Of a stretch of 64,000 nucleotides of DNA, positions 43,736-52,894 are shown piece after piece. Both the position numbers and the translations under genes were made by a program. The stretch is from Kordiimonas sp. (GTDB lineage: Bacteria > Pseudomonadota > Alphaproteobacteria > Sphingomonadales > Emcibacteraceae), in NCBI GenBank assembly GCA_002700365.1, contig PADB01000010.1, positions 847,892-911,891 on the forward strand, in the 5' to 3' direction. The notes under the pieces are model-generated. The model saw only the letters and a list, made by a program, of their open reading frames with translations, was not told the origin of the DNA and ran no database searches. Numbering within the stretch: the stretch's first letter is position 1; the number at the start of each line of letters is the position of its first letter.

Positions 43736-44566
43736 TCAGGCGCGAAAGCGTTGGGCCGGGTCTGTGAAAACGAGCATACTATCAGAGCGGGCCAGTGCGA
43801 TCAGGGTGAGGCGGGATTGTTTGGCCAATTCTAGTGCAAGACTGGTCGGGGCGGAAATTGTGGTGAGAAGCGGCACGCCGGCACGGGCAGTTTTATGCAC
43901 CAGTTCAAAACTGCAACGGCTGGACATCAGGATAAAGCCCTGTGACGGGTCAATATCGGTGCCGGCCAGATGGCCTATCAGTTTATCGAGTGCATTATGG
44001 CGGCCCACATCTTCGCGGGCGGCGAGAATATCACCCTTGGCATTGGCGAAGGCGGCGGCATGGAACGCGCCAGTTTGTCGGGTCAGGGGTTGGTGGTCAC
44101 GCAGTCGGGTTAGCACGGAATGGATGACATCGCCGGTGATAGTAAAGTCGCTGTTGATGACGGGCAGGGGGGTAATGACATGTTCCAGGCGATCACGACC
44201 ACAAAGACCGCAACCGCTCATCCCCAGTAGGCTACGTTTAAAGTTGTCCAGCCGTTCAAAACAGGCCGGGGTAATTTCCATATCAATCACCACCCCTTTC
44301 TCACTGTGTTGAATGTCTGTACTCAACAGATCGGTGCGTTTATCTATGATGCCTTCAGAAAGGCTGAAGCCCAGCGCAAAGTCATGGAGGTCTTGCGGCG
44401 TTGCCATCATCACCGCGTGGGAAATACAGTTATATTGTAGTGCGATGGGGACTTCCGTTGCGATGGCACGGGTTACGCCGCTGGCCGCGTCTAGGGAGGC
44501 ATTACCACTTTCCCAGCGGAGGGGGTGGGCTTGTGTCACAGGGGTATGATGTGTCTGGTCAGTCAT
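43736..44566 (-). CDS. fdhD: Formate dehydrogenase sulfurtransferase FdhD
   Basis: Moves sulfur from IscS to the Mo-bis-MGD cofactor to make active formate dehydrogenase. 276 aa. The persulfide cysteine motif is MSGCGLCGRDRLE (C-x-x-C). The FdhD core also shows NCISHAVMMATPQDLHDFALGFSLSEGII and AREDVGRHNALDKLIG. It overlaps ubiG by 8 nt and is followed by fdsGBAD on the same strand, a complete maturation-plus-enzyme set. Confidence 0.96.
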   Translation of the reverse strand: MTDQTHHTPVTQAHPLRWESGNASLDAASGVTRAIATEVPIALQYNCISHAVMMATPQDLHDFALGFSLSEGIIDKRTDLLSTDIQHSEKGVVIDMEITPACFERLDNFKRSLLGMSGCGLCGRDRLEHVITPLPVINSDFTITGDVIHSVLTRLRDHQPLTRQTGAFHAAAFANAKGDILAAREDVGRHNALDKLIGHLAGTDIDPSQGFILMSSRCSFELVHKTARAGVPLLTTISAPTSLALELAKQSRLTLIALARSDSMLVFTDPAQRFRA

Positions 44567-45455
44567 GTTCTGATGTTGCCACAGCGTTGTCCTGAAGAGA
44601 TTTATTCTTCAACGGTTTATGGCAAAGACCGATGTAATTTACAGTTAAATCGGTGGCGTCCAGAGACCATGTGCCGGCCAGCGGGCTAAAGACCATGCCG
44701 CAGAGGTTATCAACATTGAACCCCGCGTGGCGTAAGGCGCGGCTGAGCTCTGAAGGTTTTAAGAATTTCTGCCAGTGATGGGTGCCGCGTGGCAGAAGCC
44801 GCAGGACGTATTCCGCCCCCACAATAGCCATCAAATAAGATTTTGCAGTCCGGTTTAATGTAGAGATGATCATCGCCCCGTCAGGCCGAAGCAGTCGAAA
44901 ACAAGCAGAGAGAAAGACATTGATATCCGCGACATGTTCGATGACTTCGGTATTCAGGATGGCATCAAATTTTTCGCCATCTGCGGCCAGGGCTTCGGCG
45001 GTGATATGCCGATAATCAATACTCAGTTCCATTTCCTGGGCATGTTGCGCGGCGATTTTGATATTTTTTTCTGCGGCATCGGCGCCGACCATTTGTGCGC
45101 CCAGTCGGGTCAGGGGCTCACATAGCAAGCCACCGCCACAACCGATATCCAGAATGCGCAGACCGCTCAGGGGTTTTGGCGCGCGCGGGTCGCGATTAAA
45201 ATGCTGGCAGAGACGGTCACGAATATAATCTAGTCGTGTAGGGTTGAGCTGATGGAGCGGTTTAAACGGGCCATGGGGATCCCACCATGTTGCAGCCATA
45301 GCCGAAAAATGAGCGATTTCCTCAGGATCAACGGTGGTTGTTCGTGAGGATGCGGCCGGATTTTCCGTTATATGGTGCACAGATTCGGGCAATGATGTGC
45401 TGCCTTTCATCTTTTTTGTGTTTGTCTTATCATCGTTAACAGGTTGGTTTGACAT
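44559..45455 (-). CDS. ubiG: Bifunctional 3-demethylubiquinol 3-O-methyltransferase / 2-polyprenyl-6-hydroxyphenyl methylase
   Basis: O-methyltransferase for two steps of ubiquinone synthesis. About 298 aa. The SAM-binding motif ILDIGCGGGLLCEPL, the conserved WWDPHGPFKPLHQLNPTRLDYI near the N-terminus and NTEVIEHVADINVFLSACFRLLRPDG are diagnostic. The first ~45 residues are a low-complexity Ser/Thr/Asn-rich extension. The start at ATG 45455 follows AAAGAA; ATG 45473 is possible. It is divergent from lysC and overlaps fdhD, an unusual but neat coupling. Confidence 0.95.
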   Translation of the reverse strand: MSNQPVNDDKTNTKKMKGSTSLPESVHHITENPAASSRTTTVDPEEIAHFSAMAATWWDPHGPFKPLHQLNPTRLDYIRDRLCQHFNRDPRAPKPLSGLRILDIGCGGGLLCEPLTRLGAQMVGADAAEKNIKIAAQHAQEMELSIDYRHITAEALAADGEKFDAILNTEVIEHVADINVFLSACFRLLRPDGAMIISTLNRTAKSYLMAIVGAEYVLRLLPRGTHHWQKFLKPSELSRALRHAGFNVDNLCGMVFSPLAGTWSLDATDLTVNYIGLCHKPLKNKSLQDNAVATSEHD

Positions 45456-45592
45456 ATGATTCTTTCTTTTCATACCCCTGTAATACAGTACAACGATCAC
45501 AGTTCTTGCTTCAAGCATCTATAGTTGTATATGTATATCCCGTTCAATAAGCCAGAATGAGGCACATGCCGGAATATTTTGGAAAAGAATAA

Positions 45593-45613
45593 ATGGCGAT
45601 TGGGAAAGAATAA
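45593..45613 (+). CDS. Six-residue mini-ORF before lysC
   Basis: ATG GCG ATT GGG AAA GAA TAA (MAIGKE) ends exactly at the base before the lysC ATG and in the same frame. It follows AAAGAATAA, and the same AAAGAATAAATGGC string precedes lysC, so the ribosome-binding site and start are duplicated 21 nt apart. It may be a small tandem duplication, a translation-coupling leader, or without effect. Confidence 0.35.
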   Translation: MAIGKE

Positions 45614-46837
45614 ATGGCACGTATAGTAATGAAGTTTGGCGGCACGTCTGTTGCGGATATTGATCGGATCCGCAATGTTGCCAATCGTGTTAAAAAAGAA
45701 GTAGATGCCGGCAATCAGGTGGCGGTTGTGGTATCGGCCATGGCAGGGACAACAGACCAATTGGTGAATTGGGTCAATGAAGCCTCCCCGCTGCATGATG
45801 CGCGTGAATATGATACCGTTGTTGCGGCTGGTGAACAGATCACGTCTGGTTTATTAGCACTGACCTTGCAGGATATGGGTATTGCCGCGCGAAGCTGGTT
45901 AGGTTGGCAGATCCCGTTTAAGACAGATAATGTCCATGGTGCGGCCCGGATCAAAGAAATTGATACGGCAAAAATGGCGCAACGTCTGGATGAGAATGTT
46001 GTCTGCGTCATGGCTGGTTTTCAGGGTATCTCCGAAGAAGATAACCGGATTACCACATTGGGCCGGGGTGGTTCCGATACATCGGCCGTTGCCTTGGCGG
46101 CGGCCCTGGATGCGGAACGTTGCGATATTTATACGGATGTGGAGGGTGTGTATACAACGGACCCCCGTATGGTTCCGCGGGCGCGGAAGCTGGATAAAAT
46201 TACCTATGAAGAAATGCTGGAAATGGCATCGCTCGGGGCGAAGGTCTTGCAGACGCGTTCTGTTGCAATGGCCATGAACCATAATGTGCGGGTGCAGGTG
46301 CTGTCCAGTTTTGCGGAAAAGCCCGGGACTCTGGTAGTTGATGAGGATGAGATTGTGGAAAAACAAGTTGTAAGCGGTATTGCCTATTCAAATAATGAAG
46401 CCAAAATCACCTTGGTTGGTGTTGAGAACACACCCGGCGTGGCCAGCGAAATTTTTGGGCCGTTATCCGCGGGCAATATCAATGTTGATATGATTGTGCA
46501 GAATATATCTGAAGATGGGCTGAAGACGGATGTGACCTTTACGGTGCCCGCCGCGGATCTTGATAAAGCACAGGACGTATTAAAGGCTGCTGATGCGGTG
46601 AAATATGATTCCCTGATCGGGGATAGCGATGTGGTCAAAATTTCTGTGATCGGTGTCGGTATGCGCAGTCATGCCGGGGTCGCGGCGACAATGTTCCATG
46701 CCTTGGCGGAAAAAGGGATTAATATCCATGTGATTTCCACCTCTGAAATTAAGGTCAGTGTGTTGATCGATGCGGCGTATACGGAATTGGCCGTACGTAG
46801 CTTACACACGGCCTATGGTCTTGATGCGGAAGAATAG
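45614..46837 (+). CDS. lysC: Aspartate kinase
   Basis: First enzyme of the aspartate-family amino acids. 407 aa, the short monofunctional form. The N-terminal KFGGTSVAD carries the catalytic Lys-Phe-Gly-Gly motif. GRGGSDTSAVALAAALDAERC and TDVEGVYTTDPR are substrate-binding, and two ACT domains follow (IAYSNNEAKITLVGVENTPGVAS and ISVIGVGMRSHAGVAATMF), which predict lysine or threonine feedback. Divergent from ubiG. Confidence 0.97.
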   Translation: MARIVMKFGGTSVADIDRIRNVANRVKKEVDAGNQVAVVVSAMAGTTDQLVNWVNEASPLHDAREYDTVVAAGEQITSGLLALTLQDMGIAARSWLGWQIPFKTDNVHGAARIKEIDTAKMAQRLDENVVCVMAGFQGISEEDNRITTLGRGGSDTSAVALAAALDAERCDIYTDVEGVYTTDPRMVPRARKLDKITYEEMLEMASLGAKVLQTRSVAMAMNHNVRVQVLSSFAEKPGTLVVDEDEIVEKQVVSGIAYSNNEAKITLVGVENTPGVASEIFGPLSAGNINVDMIVQNISEDGLKTDVTFTVPAADLDKAQDVLKAADAVKYDSLIGDSDVVKISVIGVGMRSHAGVAATMFHALAEKGINIHVISTSEIKVSVLIDAAYTELAVRSLHTAYGLDAEE

Positions 46838-46931
46838 GTAGCCTGTGCCGGCGGGACTCATGTTAATAGTAAGAACAGGGACCGGGCGCATGTTGGCGTT
46901 ATCATGGGTTAGCAAGATTTAGGAAAATTAT

Positions 46932-47981
46932 ATGTCGACTTCGGAATCATCTACGACGAGCGCAGGAACATCAGCTGAGGGACGGGAACGTCTTGATAAG
47001 CTGTGGGCACGAGGACGCGACTTTTTGGGCACGGAATATGCGATCCTGGGCGGCGCGATGAGCTGGGTTTCAGAACGCAATCTTGTGGCGGCTTTGTCAA
47101 ATGCGGGCGGTTTCGGTGTGATTGCATGCGGTAGTATGACCCCGGATTTATTGGATGCTGAAATTACAGCGACCAAGGCCATGACCGATAAGCCGTTCGG
47201 GGTTAATTTGATTACGATGCATCCACTATTGGATGACCTGATTGATATATGTGCCAAACATCAAGTCAGTCATGTGGTTCTGGCCGGGGGGATTCCGCCG
47301 GGCGGTGCGATTGCGCGCATTAAAGAATTTGGGGCGAAAGTCATTTGTTTCGCGCCGGCACTGGTTCTGGCGAAGAAGCTGGTGCGGTCCGGATGTGATG
47401 CGCTGGTTGTGGAAGGTGCGGAAGCCGGCGGACATATTGGTCCGATTTCTACATCTGTTCTGGTACAGGAAATTTTACCGCATGTTACGGATGTTCCCGT
47501 ATTTGTGGCCGGGGGTATTGGCCGTGGTGAAACGATCGCCTCTTACCTGCAAATGGGGGCGTCAGGCGTACAGTTGGGGACTCGTTTCGTCTGCGCAACA
47601 GAATCTATTGCCCATGAGAATTTCAAAAAAGCATTTATTCGCGGTGCGTCGCGGGATGCGGTGACCTCGGTACAAATTGATCCGCGTTTTCCTGTTATTC
47701 CTGTGCGTGCCTTGAAAAATGCCGCAACAGAACAATTTATGAAAACACAACAAGACGTTATCAATCGTTTCCAAGACGGTAAAATAGATATGAAAGAAGC
47801 CCAATTGGAAATCGAACACTTTTGGGCGGGGGCACTACGTCGTGCCGTGATTGATGGCGATGTGGAGAGCGGATCTATCATGGCGGGACAAAGTGTCGGC
47901 ATGGTAAAAAAGGAACAACCGGTCGCTGAAATTATGGCGGAACTGGTTGAGCAGGCGGCGGCTTACTTAGAGGGAATGTAG
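46932..47981 (+). CDS. Nitronate monooxygenase-like FMN flavoprotein
   Basis: 349 aa, in the 2-nitropropane dioxygenase / FabK-like TIM-barrel family. The conserved blocks are LGGAMSWVSERNLVAALSNAGG, AGGIPPGGAIARIKEFG, VVEGAEAGGHIG (catalytic-region His), PVFVAGGIGRGE and ASGVQLGTRFVCATES, the last two binding FMN phosphate. It could be a nitronate monooxygenase or a trans-2-enoyl-ACP reductase. It lies between lysC and ptsP on the same strand. Confidence 0.9.
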   Translation: MSTSESSTTSAGTSAEGRERLDKLWARGRDFLGTEYAILGGAMSWVSERNLVAALSNAGGFGVIACGSMTPDLLDAEITATKAMTDKPFGVNLITMHPLLDDLIDICAKHQVSHVVLAGGIPPGGAIARIKEFGAKVICFAPALVLAKKLVRSGCDALVVEGAEAGGHIGPISTSVLVQEILPHVTDVPVFVAGGIGRGETIASYLQMGASGVQLGTRFVCATESIAHENFKKAFIRGASRDAVTSVQIDPRFPVIPVRALKNAATEQFMKTQQDVINRFQDGKIDMKEAQLEIEHFWAGALRRAVIDGDVESGSIMAGQSVGMVKKEQPVAEIMAELVEQAAAYLEGM

Positions 47982-48007
47982 GCACCGTTAATCTGGGGAG
48001 TTAAGAC

Positions 48008-50272
48008 GTGAAGTCTTTGTCCAGCGGCCCACGGCTGCTGTTAAAGCATTTGCACGATATCATGGCCGGCAAAGGTGATGCCGAAGCACGGCTAAACGGT
48101 GTCGTGCATTTGATTGCGAATAATATGGTGGCCGAAGTGTGTTCGGTCTACTTCCTGCGTGGCGGTGAGGTGTTGGAGCTTTTTGCGACGCAGGGCTTGA
48201 AGGCCTCTGCGGTGCATAAAACACGTCTGCGTGTGGGGGAAGGACTTGTGGGGCAAGTGGCGGCGCAGGCATCGCCGTTGAACCTTGCGGATGCGCAAAG
48301 TCATCCGAAATATGTTTATCGCCCTGAAACGGGAGAGGAAATTTATCATTCTTTTCTGGGGGTGCCGATTATTCGGGCGGGCCGTGTGGTCGGTGTTTTG
48401 GTGGTACAAAACGAAACTCTGCGTAATTACACAGATGAAGAAATAGAAGCCTTGCAAACGGTTGCCATGGTGGTGGCGGAGCTTGTCGGTAATGGTGAAT
48501 TATTTGATCCTTTGGAAAGTCCGGAAGGAACGCTGGAACGTGCCGCAACACCGCGGTTTGAAGGGACAACCTTTGCCGAAGGATTAGCAATTGGTCTGGC
48601 CGTGTTGCACGAACCCCGTGTTTTTGTAGAACATCACCTTGCTGATAATATCGGGGTGGAATTAGAACGTCTTACTACGGCTTTACAAGATTTACGGCAG
48701 CAAATCGACCAGATGATGGCAGCGGATGATCTGCGTCATCAGGGTGAACATCGTGAAATTCTAACGGTCTATAAGATGTTTGCCGAGGATAAAGGCTGGC
48801 GTGAAAAAATCAGCGATGCCATCGCCACGGGTCTGACGGCCGAAGCGGCTGTGGAAAAGGTGCAATGGGAAAATCGTACGCGCATGCTAAAAACCGCGGA
48901 TCCTTATCTGCGGGAGCGGTTAAGTGACCTGGATGATTTGTCTAATCGGCTGTTAAGACATTTGACAGGACGTTTGCAGACGGCGGCTTCGGCAAATCTT
49001 CCGGAGAATACTATTCTGGTAGCACGTAGTATGGGGCCGGCAGAATTACTGGATTATGATCGGACAAAACTGAAAGGCGTGATTTTACAGGACGGTTCCC
49101 CCGTGGCGCATGTGGCTATTATTGCGCGGGCGTTGGGAATTCCGATGATCGGTAAAGTCGAGGGAGCCTTACAGTCAGCCGAAGATGGTGAAAAGGTGAT
49201 TGTCGATGGGGATGAGGGGATTGTCTATCTGTCACCGCCTCCGGAAGTGTTATTCACCTATCATGAAAGTATCGGGGCGCGGGCAGAGCAATTAGCCAAA
49301 TATCAGGCGTTACGCGATCAGCCTGCGGTTACAAAAGACGGTGTGGAAATTGATCTGTTCATCAATGCGGGCCTGAGTATTGATATGGAAGGTTTAGACC
49401 AAACCGGGGCTAAAGGTGTGGGATTGTTCCGCACTGAATTTCAATTCATGGTCAGTTCGACGCTGCCAAAAATTGAAGAGCAAGTGGCGTTCTACAAAAG
49501 CGTATTGGCCGCGGCGGGTGACAAACCTGTGGTTTTCCGAACTTTGGACGTCGGGGGGGATAAACAGGTCGCCTTTCTCCAAGAAGAGGATGAGCCCAAT
49601 CCGGCCATGGGCTGGCGCGCAATACGTATTGCGTTAGACCGCCCGGCGTTGTTGCGTTACCAGTTGCGGGCTTTGTATCAGGCCTCTGCAGGGCGGGAAT
49701 TGCAAGTGATGTTCCCCATGATTTCTGACGTGGCGGAATTTAAAGCGGTCCGTGAGATCGTTTATAAAGAAAAAGCCCGTCTGGAAGGTTTGGGCAAAGA
49801 AGCCCCAACAGACATTAAGGTGGGGACCATGTTGGAGGTGCCAGCGTTAATCTGGCAATTGGATAGCTTATTGCCTTTAGTGGATTTTGTATCGATCGGC
49901 AGTAATGACCTTATGCAATTCTTTTTCGCCTGTGATCGGGAAAACCCGAAATTGGTTGATCGTTACGATCCCCTTTCCCCCAGTGCACTATCAATGTTGA
50001 AGTTTATCGTCGACAAATGTGATGCTCATCATACGCCTGTGACACTATGCGGTGAATTAGGAAGTAAAGCGGTAGCGGCCATGGCGGTCATCGGTGTGGG
50101 GATGCGTAGACTATCGGTCACCCCAGCTTCGGTGGGGCCGGTAAAAATGATGATCCGTTCATTAAATCTTAACGAATTGCAACAGTTTGTTAACCAATCC
50201 CTGAGTCGCACGGACAAGAGCTTACGCGGGTCATTTGTGGCCTTTGCCCACGATCACGGCGTCAAAATTTGA
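48008..50272 (+). CDS. ptsP: PTS-Ntr enzyme I (PEP--protein phosphotransferase PtsP)
   Basis: 754 aa. A GAF domain (residues 1 to about 165) is followed by an EI N-domain and the active-site His within GSPVAHVAIIARALGIPMIG. The C-terminal TIM barrel binds PEP: GLFRTEFQFMVS, EVPALIWQLDSLL, IGSNDLMQFFFACDRENP and CGELGSK. It starts with GTG preceded by GGGGAG. It feeds phosphate to NPr and EIIA-Ntr in nitrogen/potassium and stress regulation. The lysC-ptsP proximity is common in Alphaproteobacteria. Confidence 0.96.
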   Translation: MKSLSSGPRLLLKHLHDIMAGKGDAEARLNGVVHLIANNMVAEVCSVYFLRGGEVLELFATQGLKASAVHKTRLRVGEGLVGQVAAQASPLNLADAQSHPKYVYRPETGEEIYHSFLGVPIIRAGRVVGVLVVQNETLRNYTDEEIEALQTVAMVVAELVGNGELFDPLESPEGTLERAATPRFEGTTFAEGLAIGLAVLHEPRVFVEHHLADNIGVELERLTTALQDLRQQIDQMMAADDLRHQGEHREILTVYKMFAEDKGWREKISDAIATGLTAEAAVEKVQWENRTRMLKTADPYLRERLSDLDDLSNRLLRHLTGRLQTAASANLPENTILVARSMGPAELLDYDRTKLKGVILQDGSPVAHVAIIARALGIPMIGKVEGALQSAEDGEKVIVDGDEGIVYLSPPPEVLFTYHESIGARAEQLAKYQALRDQPAVTKDGVEIDLFINAGLSIDMEGLDQTGAKGVGLFRTEFQFMVSSTLPKIEEQVAFYKSVLAAAGDKPVVFRTLDVGGDKQVAFLQEEDEPNPAMGWRAIRIALDRPALLRYQLRALYQASAGRELQVMFPMISDVAEFKAVREIVYKEKARLEGLGKEAPTDIKVGTMLEVPALIWQLDSLLPLVDFVSIGSNDLMQFFFACDRENPKLVDRYDPLSPSALSMLKFIVDKCDAHHTPVTLCGELGSKAVAAMAVIGVGMRRLSVTPASVGPVKMMIRSLNLNELQQFVNQSLSRTDKSLRGSFVAFAHDHGVKI

Positions 50273-50513
50273 TAAATACGCGTGATTCGAGACGAATCTA
50301 GCTGAAATTACATGTAGTTTCCGTTTTTTTGTTGACTCATTACTTTAAAAAGCTGTTCACTTCCCACAGTTGATTGTCAACAGGAATAACCTGACAGTCG
50401 GCAGGGTCAGGTCTAAGTCATCAGCGGGCTTAGATAATTTTAATAAAAAAATGACCCGGAGAGAAACGATCACCGTAAGGCTTGGGCAAAAAACGCGGAT
50501 ACGCGAGGGGCCA

Positions 50514-51404
50514 ATGGTTGAGAGAACAGACAATGCAGGACTAGAGAGTGGTGACGCCTTGTCATTAGGGCAGACGTTGCAACGTGCACGTACGGCTAAG
50601 GGCATTGCCACGGTAGACCCGGTCGCAGCAGAAACATGTATACCAGTTTATTACCTGGAGGCGATAGAAGCTGACGCCTATGATAAAATGCCCGAAGGCT
50701 GCTATGCTGCGGGCTTTGTCAAAACTTATGCAGAATTTATTGGTCTGGATGGCGTGGAAATGGTGCGTTTGTACCGGGCGGCCACAGAGGAAGTGCAGGT
50801 GGCGGATGTCCCCGTTTCCGCATCACGTGGCAACGCAGTTTTGGGTATATTAGACTCTGTGCGCGACGTGGGTTTTTCAGGGCGCGGTGTAAAGATGGCA
50901 GCTGCAGTTCTCATGGTGGGCGGTGGATCACTTTGGATGTCATCTCTTGGGGGTCTATCGGAAAATTTGGCGGCTGTTGACAGCATAATGCACAACAGCG
51001 ATGAAACTTTACAGGTAGATGACAGCCATACAGTCCTAGCGACTTCATCCGATAAAAAGCGTGGCCTGGCTATGGCTACGGCCTTCCGTTTTGTTGAAAA
51101 AGCCAATGCCAATACTGTGGAAACATTAGAATCGCCATCATCACAGGGTCTTCGTCATGACCAGTTGCGGATTATTGCGTATGAAGATACCTGGCTACGT
51201 ATCGTTGATGGTGAAGAAGCCCTGTATATCAATCAGGTATTGCGGGCCGGGGAACAGTTTGAAGCACCTGCACGTCGTGACTTGGTGATGACGACGAGTA
51301 ACGTAGGGGCACTTAGATTTTATCGCGGGGCAGAGGCGTTAGGGCCCGCCGGAGCTTATGGTGACATTCGTCAGAATGTGACTTTGAGCACTCTTTATCA
51401 GTAA
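50514..51404 (+). CDS. RodZ-like helix-turn-helix membrane protein (HTH_25 + DUF4115)
   Basis: About 296 aa. The N-terminal HTH (GQTLQRARTAKGIATVDPVAAETCIPVYYLEAIEADAYDKM) and PEGCYAAGFVKTYAEFIGLD are the HTH_25 pattern of RodZ. One hydrophobic segment (VKMAAAVLMVGGGSLWMSS) follows. A C-terminal DUF4115 beta-domain (RIIAYEDTWLRIVDGEEALYINQVLRAGEQF) lies outside. RodZ anchors MreB for rod shape; mreB is not in this window. The start at ATG 50514 is preceded by GAGGGG; the open frame continues upstream. Confidence 0.88.
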   Translation: MVERTDNAGLESGDALSLGQTLQRARTAKGIATVDPVAAETCIPVYYLEAIEADAYDKMPEGCYAAGFVKTYAEFIGLDGVEMVRLYRAATEEVQVADVPVSASRGNAVLGILDSVRDVGFSGRGVKMAAAVLMVGGGSLWMSSLGGLSENLAAVDSIMHNSDETLQVDDSHTVLATSSDKKRGLAMATAFRFVEKANANTVETLESPSSQGLRHDQLRIIAYEDTWLRIVDGEEALYINQVLRAGEQFEAPARRDLVMTTSNVGALRFYRGAEALGPAGAYGDIRQNVTLSTLYQ

Positions 51405-51713
51405 TATCGTTTATATCGCCTATCAGTGCGTGGGCACTCAAAGATCTGCTATTTTCCATAAAGGCGTGGTCAGACCATGGCCTCCCGCGATTATTTGGCA
51501 GGCTTTTTTGACACCTCTGTGTGTTGCGGTCGGGGTAATTTTCTTTATCACATGCCGTAAAACGCCCCGTCAGCTATGATTGGGTGGCTTTCCCGCTTGA
51601 ATCCTAAGTAAAAGTCGCGCATGTTGTGGCACATTATAAGCCGTCTGATGTTGCTATTTTACGGCTGTAGAGTGATGTTCCCAATGTATGATGTTTACTG
51701 ACAGGTTATAATC
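51405..51713. other. 309-nt gap between the RodZ-like gene and ispG
   Basis: No RNA gene or clear terminator was recognised. A weak small ORF (51466-51579) lies in it. The stretch TTACGGCTGTAGAGTGATG just before ispG shows no good promoter hexamers. Confidence 0.5.
51466..51579 (+). CDS. Candidate 37-aa single-pass membrane peptide
   Basis: A GTG opens MVRPWPPAIIWQAFLTPLCV and a further 17 residues ending FFITCRKTPRQL: one predicted helix with a basic tail, as in small membrane proteins. No good Shine-Dalgarno sequence precedes it; an in-frame GTG lies 12 codons upstream. Not recognised; could be chance. Confidence 0.22.
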   Translation: MVRPWPPAIIWQAFLTPLCVAVGVIFFITCRKTPRQL

Positions 51714-52871
51714 ATGAGCCTTCGTCCTTATCGCGACATACAACGCAGAAAAAGCCGCCAGGTCATGGTGGGCGATGTGGCCGTGGGCGGTAATGCCCCG
51801 ATTTCGGTACAGTCAATGACAAATACATTGACGACTGACGTGGCCGGTACGGTAGCACAAATCAGGGATTTAGAGGAGGCCGGGGCGGATATCGTACGGG
51901 TTTCCTGCCCTGATGAACAATCGACAGCGGCCCTGAAAGACATTGTGCGCGAAAGTCGTGTGCCGATTGTGGCTGATATCCATTTCCATTATCAGCGCGC
52001 TATTGAGGCGGCAGAGGCTGGTGCGGCGTGTCTGCGTATTAATCCGGGTAATATCGGCTCGGCCGCGCGGGTGCGCGACGTCGTGAAGGCTGCCAAAGAC
52101 CATGGCTGTTCCATGCGTATAGGTGTGAACGCAGGTTCGTTGGAAAAACACTTATTAGAACAATATGGTGAACCTTGCCCGGATGCTTTGGTACAAAGTG
52201 CGTTGGAGCATGCAAAAATATTAGAAGATAACGATTTCACCAATTTTAAAATCAGCGTTAAGGCATCAGATGTTTTTCTGGCCGTGGCGGCTTATCAGGG
52301 TTTGGCGGATGCGTGTGACTATCCTTTACATTTAGGAATTACCGAGGCAGGCGGGTTACGTGCAGGGACTGTGAAATCTGCCATTGGTATTGGTTCATTA
52401 TTGTGGGCGGGGATTGGTGATACGATCCGCGTTTCATTATCAGCGGACCCCGTGGAAGAAATTAAGGTTGGTTTTGATATCCTTAAATCATTGGATCTGC
52501 GGCATCGGGGGGTACGTATTGTGTCCTGCCCGTCCTGTGCTCGTCAGGCGTTCCCGGTGATACGGACGGTAGAAGTATTGGAAGAGCGTCTGGCCCATAT
52601 TTCAACGCCGCTTAGCTTGTCGATCATCGGTTGTGTAGTCAACGGCCCGGGGGAAGCGCGCGAAACCGATGTGGGCCTTACGGGGGGTGGACAGAATAAT
52701 CATATGGTGTATTTGAGCGGCGTTGCAGACCATAAGATTGATGACGATAAACTGGTAGACCATATTGTCGAATTGGTCGAAGCGAAGGCGGCCAGTCTTG
52801 TGAGCCCGCCAGTAGATCTGCCAATAGATCAGTCAGTAGGCCCGTCAGGGGCAAAGACTGTAAAAAATTAA
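51714..52871 (+). CDS. ispG: Flavodoxin-dependent (E)-4-hydroxy-3-methylbut-2-enyl-diphosphate synthase
   Basis: Penultimate enzyme of the MEP isoprenoid pathway. 385 aa. The N-terminal TIM barrel starts [20 protein letters not shown]; the C-terminal domain carries the [4Fe-4S] ligands in [13 protein letters not shown] (two Cys) and [13 protein letters not shown] (third Cys) with the following catalytic Glu. It precedes hisS by 23 nt, a common pair. Confidence 0.96.
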   Translation: MSLRPYRDIQRRKSRQVMVGDVAVGGNAPISVQSMTNTLTTDVAGTVAQIRDLEEAGADIVRVSCPDEQSTAALKDIVRESRVPIVADIHFHYQRAIEAAEAGAACLRINPGNIGSAARVRDVVKAAKDHGCSMRIGVNAGSLEKHLLEQYGEPCPDALVQSALEHAKILEDNDFTNFKISVKASDVFLAVAAYQGLADACDYPLHLGITEAGGLRAGTVKSAIGIGSLLWAGIGDTIRVSLSADPVEEIKVGFDILKSLDLRHRGVRIVSCPSCARQAFPVIRTVEVLEERLAHISTPLSLSIIGCVVNGPGEARETDVGLTGGGQNNHMVYLSGVADHKIDDDKLVDHIVELVEAKAASLVSPPVDLPIDQSVGPSGAKTVKN

Positions 52872-52894
52872 AATTAAAAAGTAAGGAGGACGGT

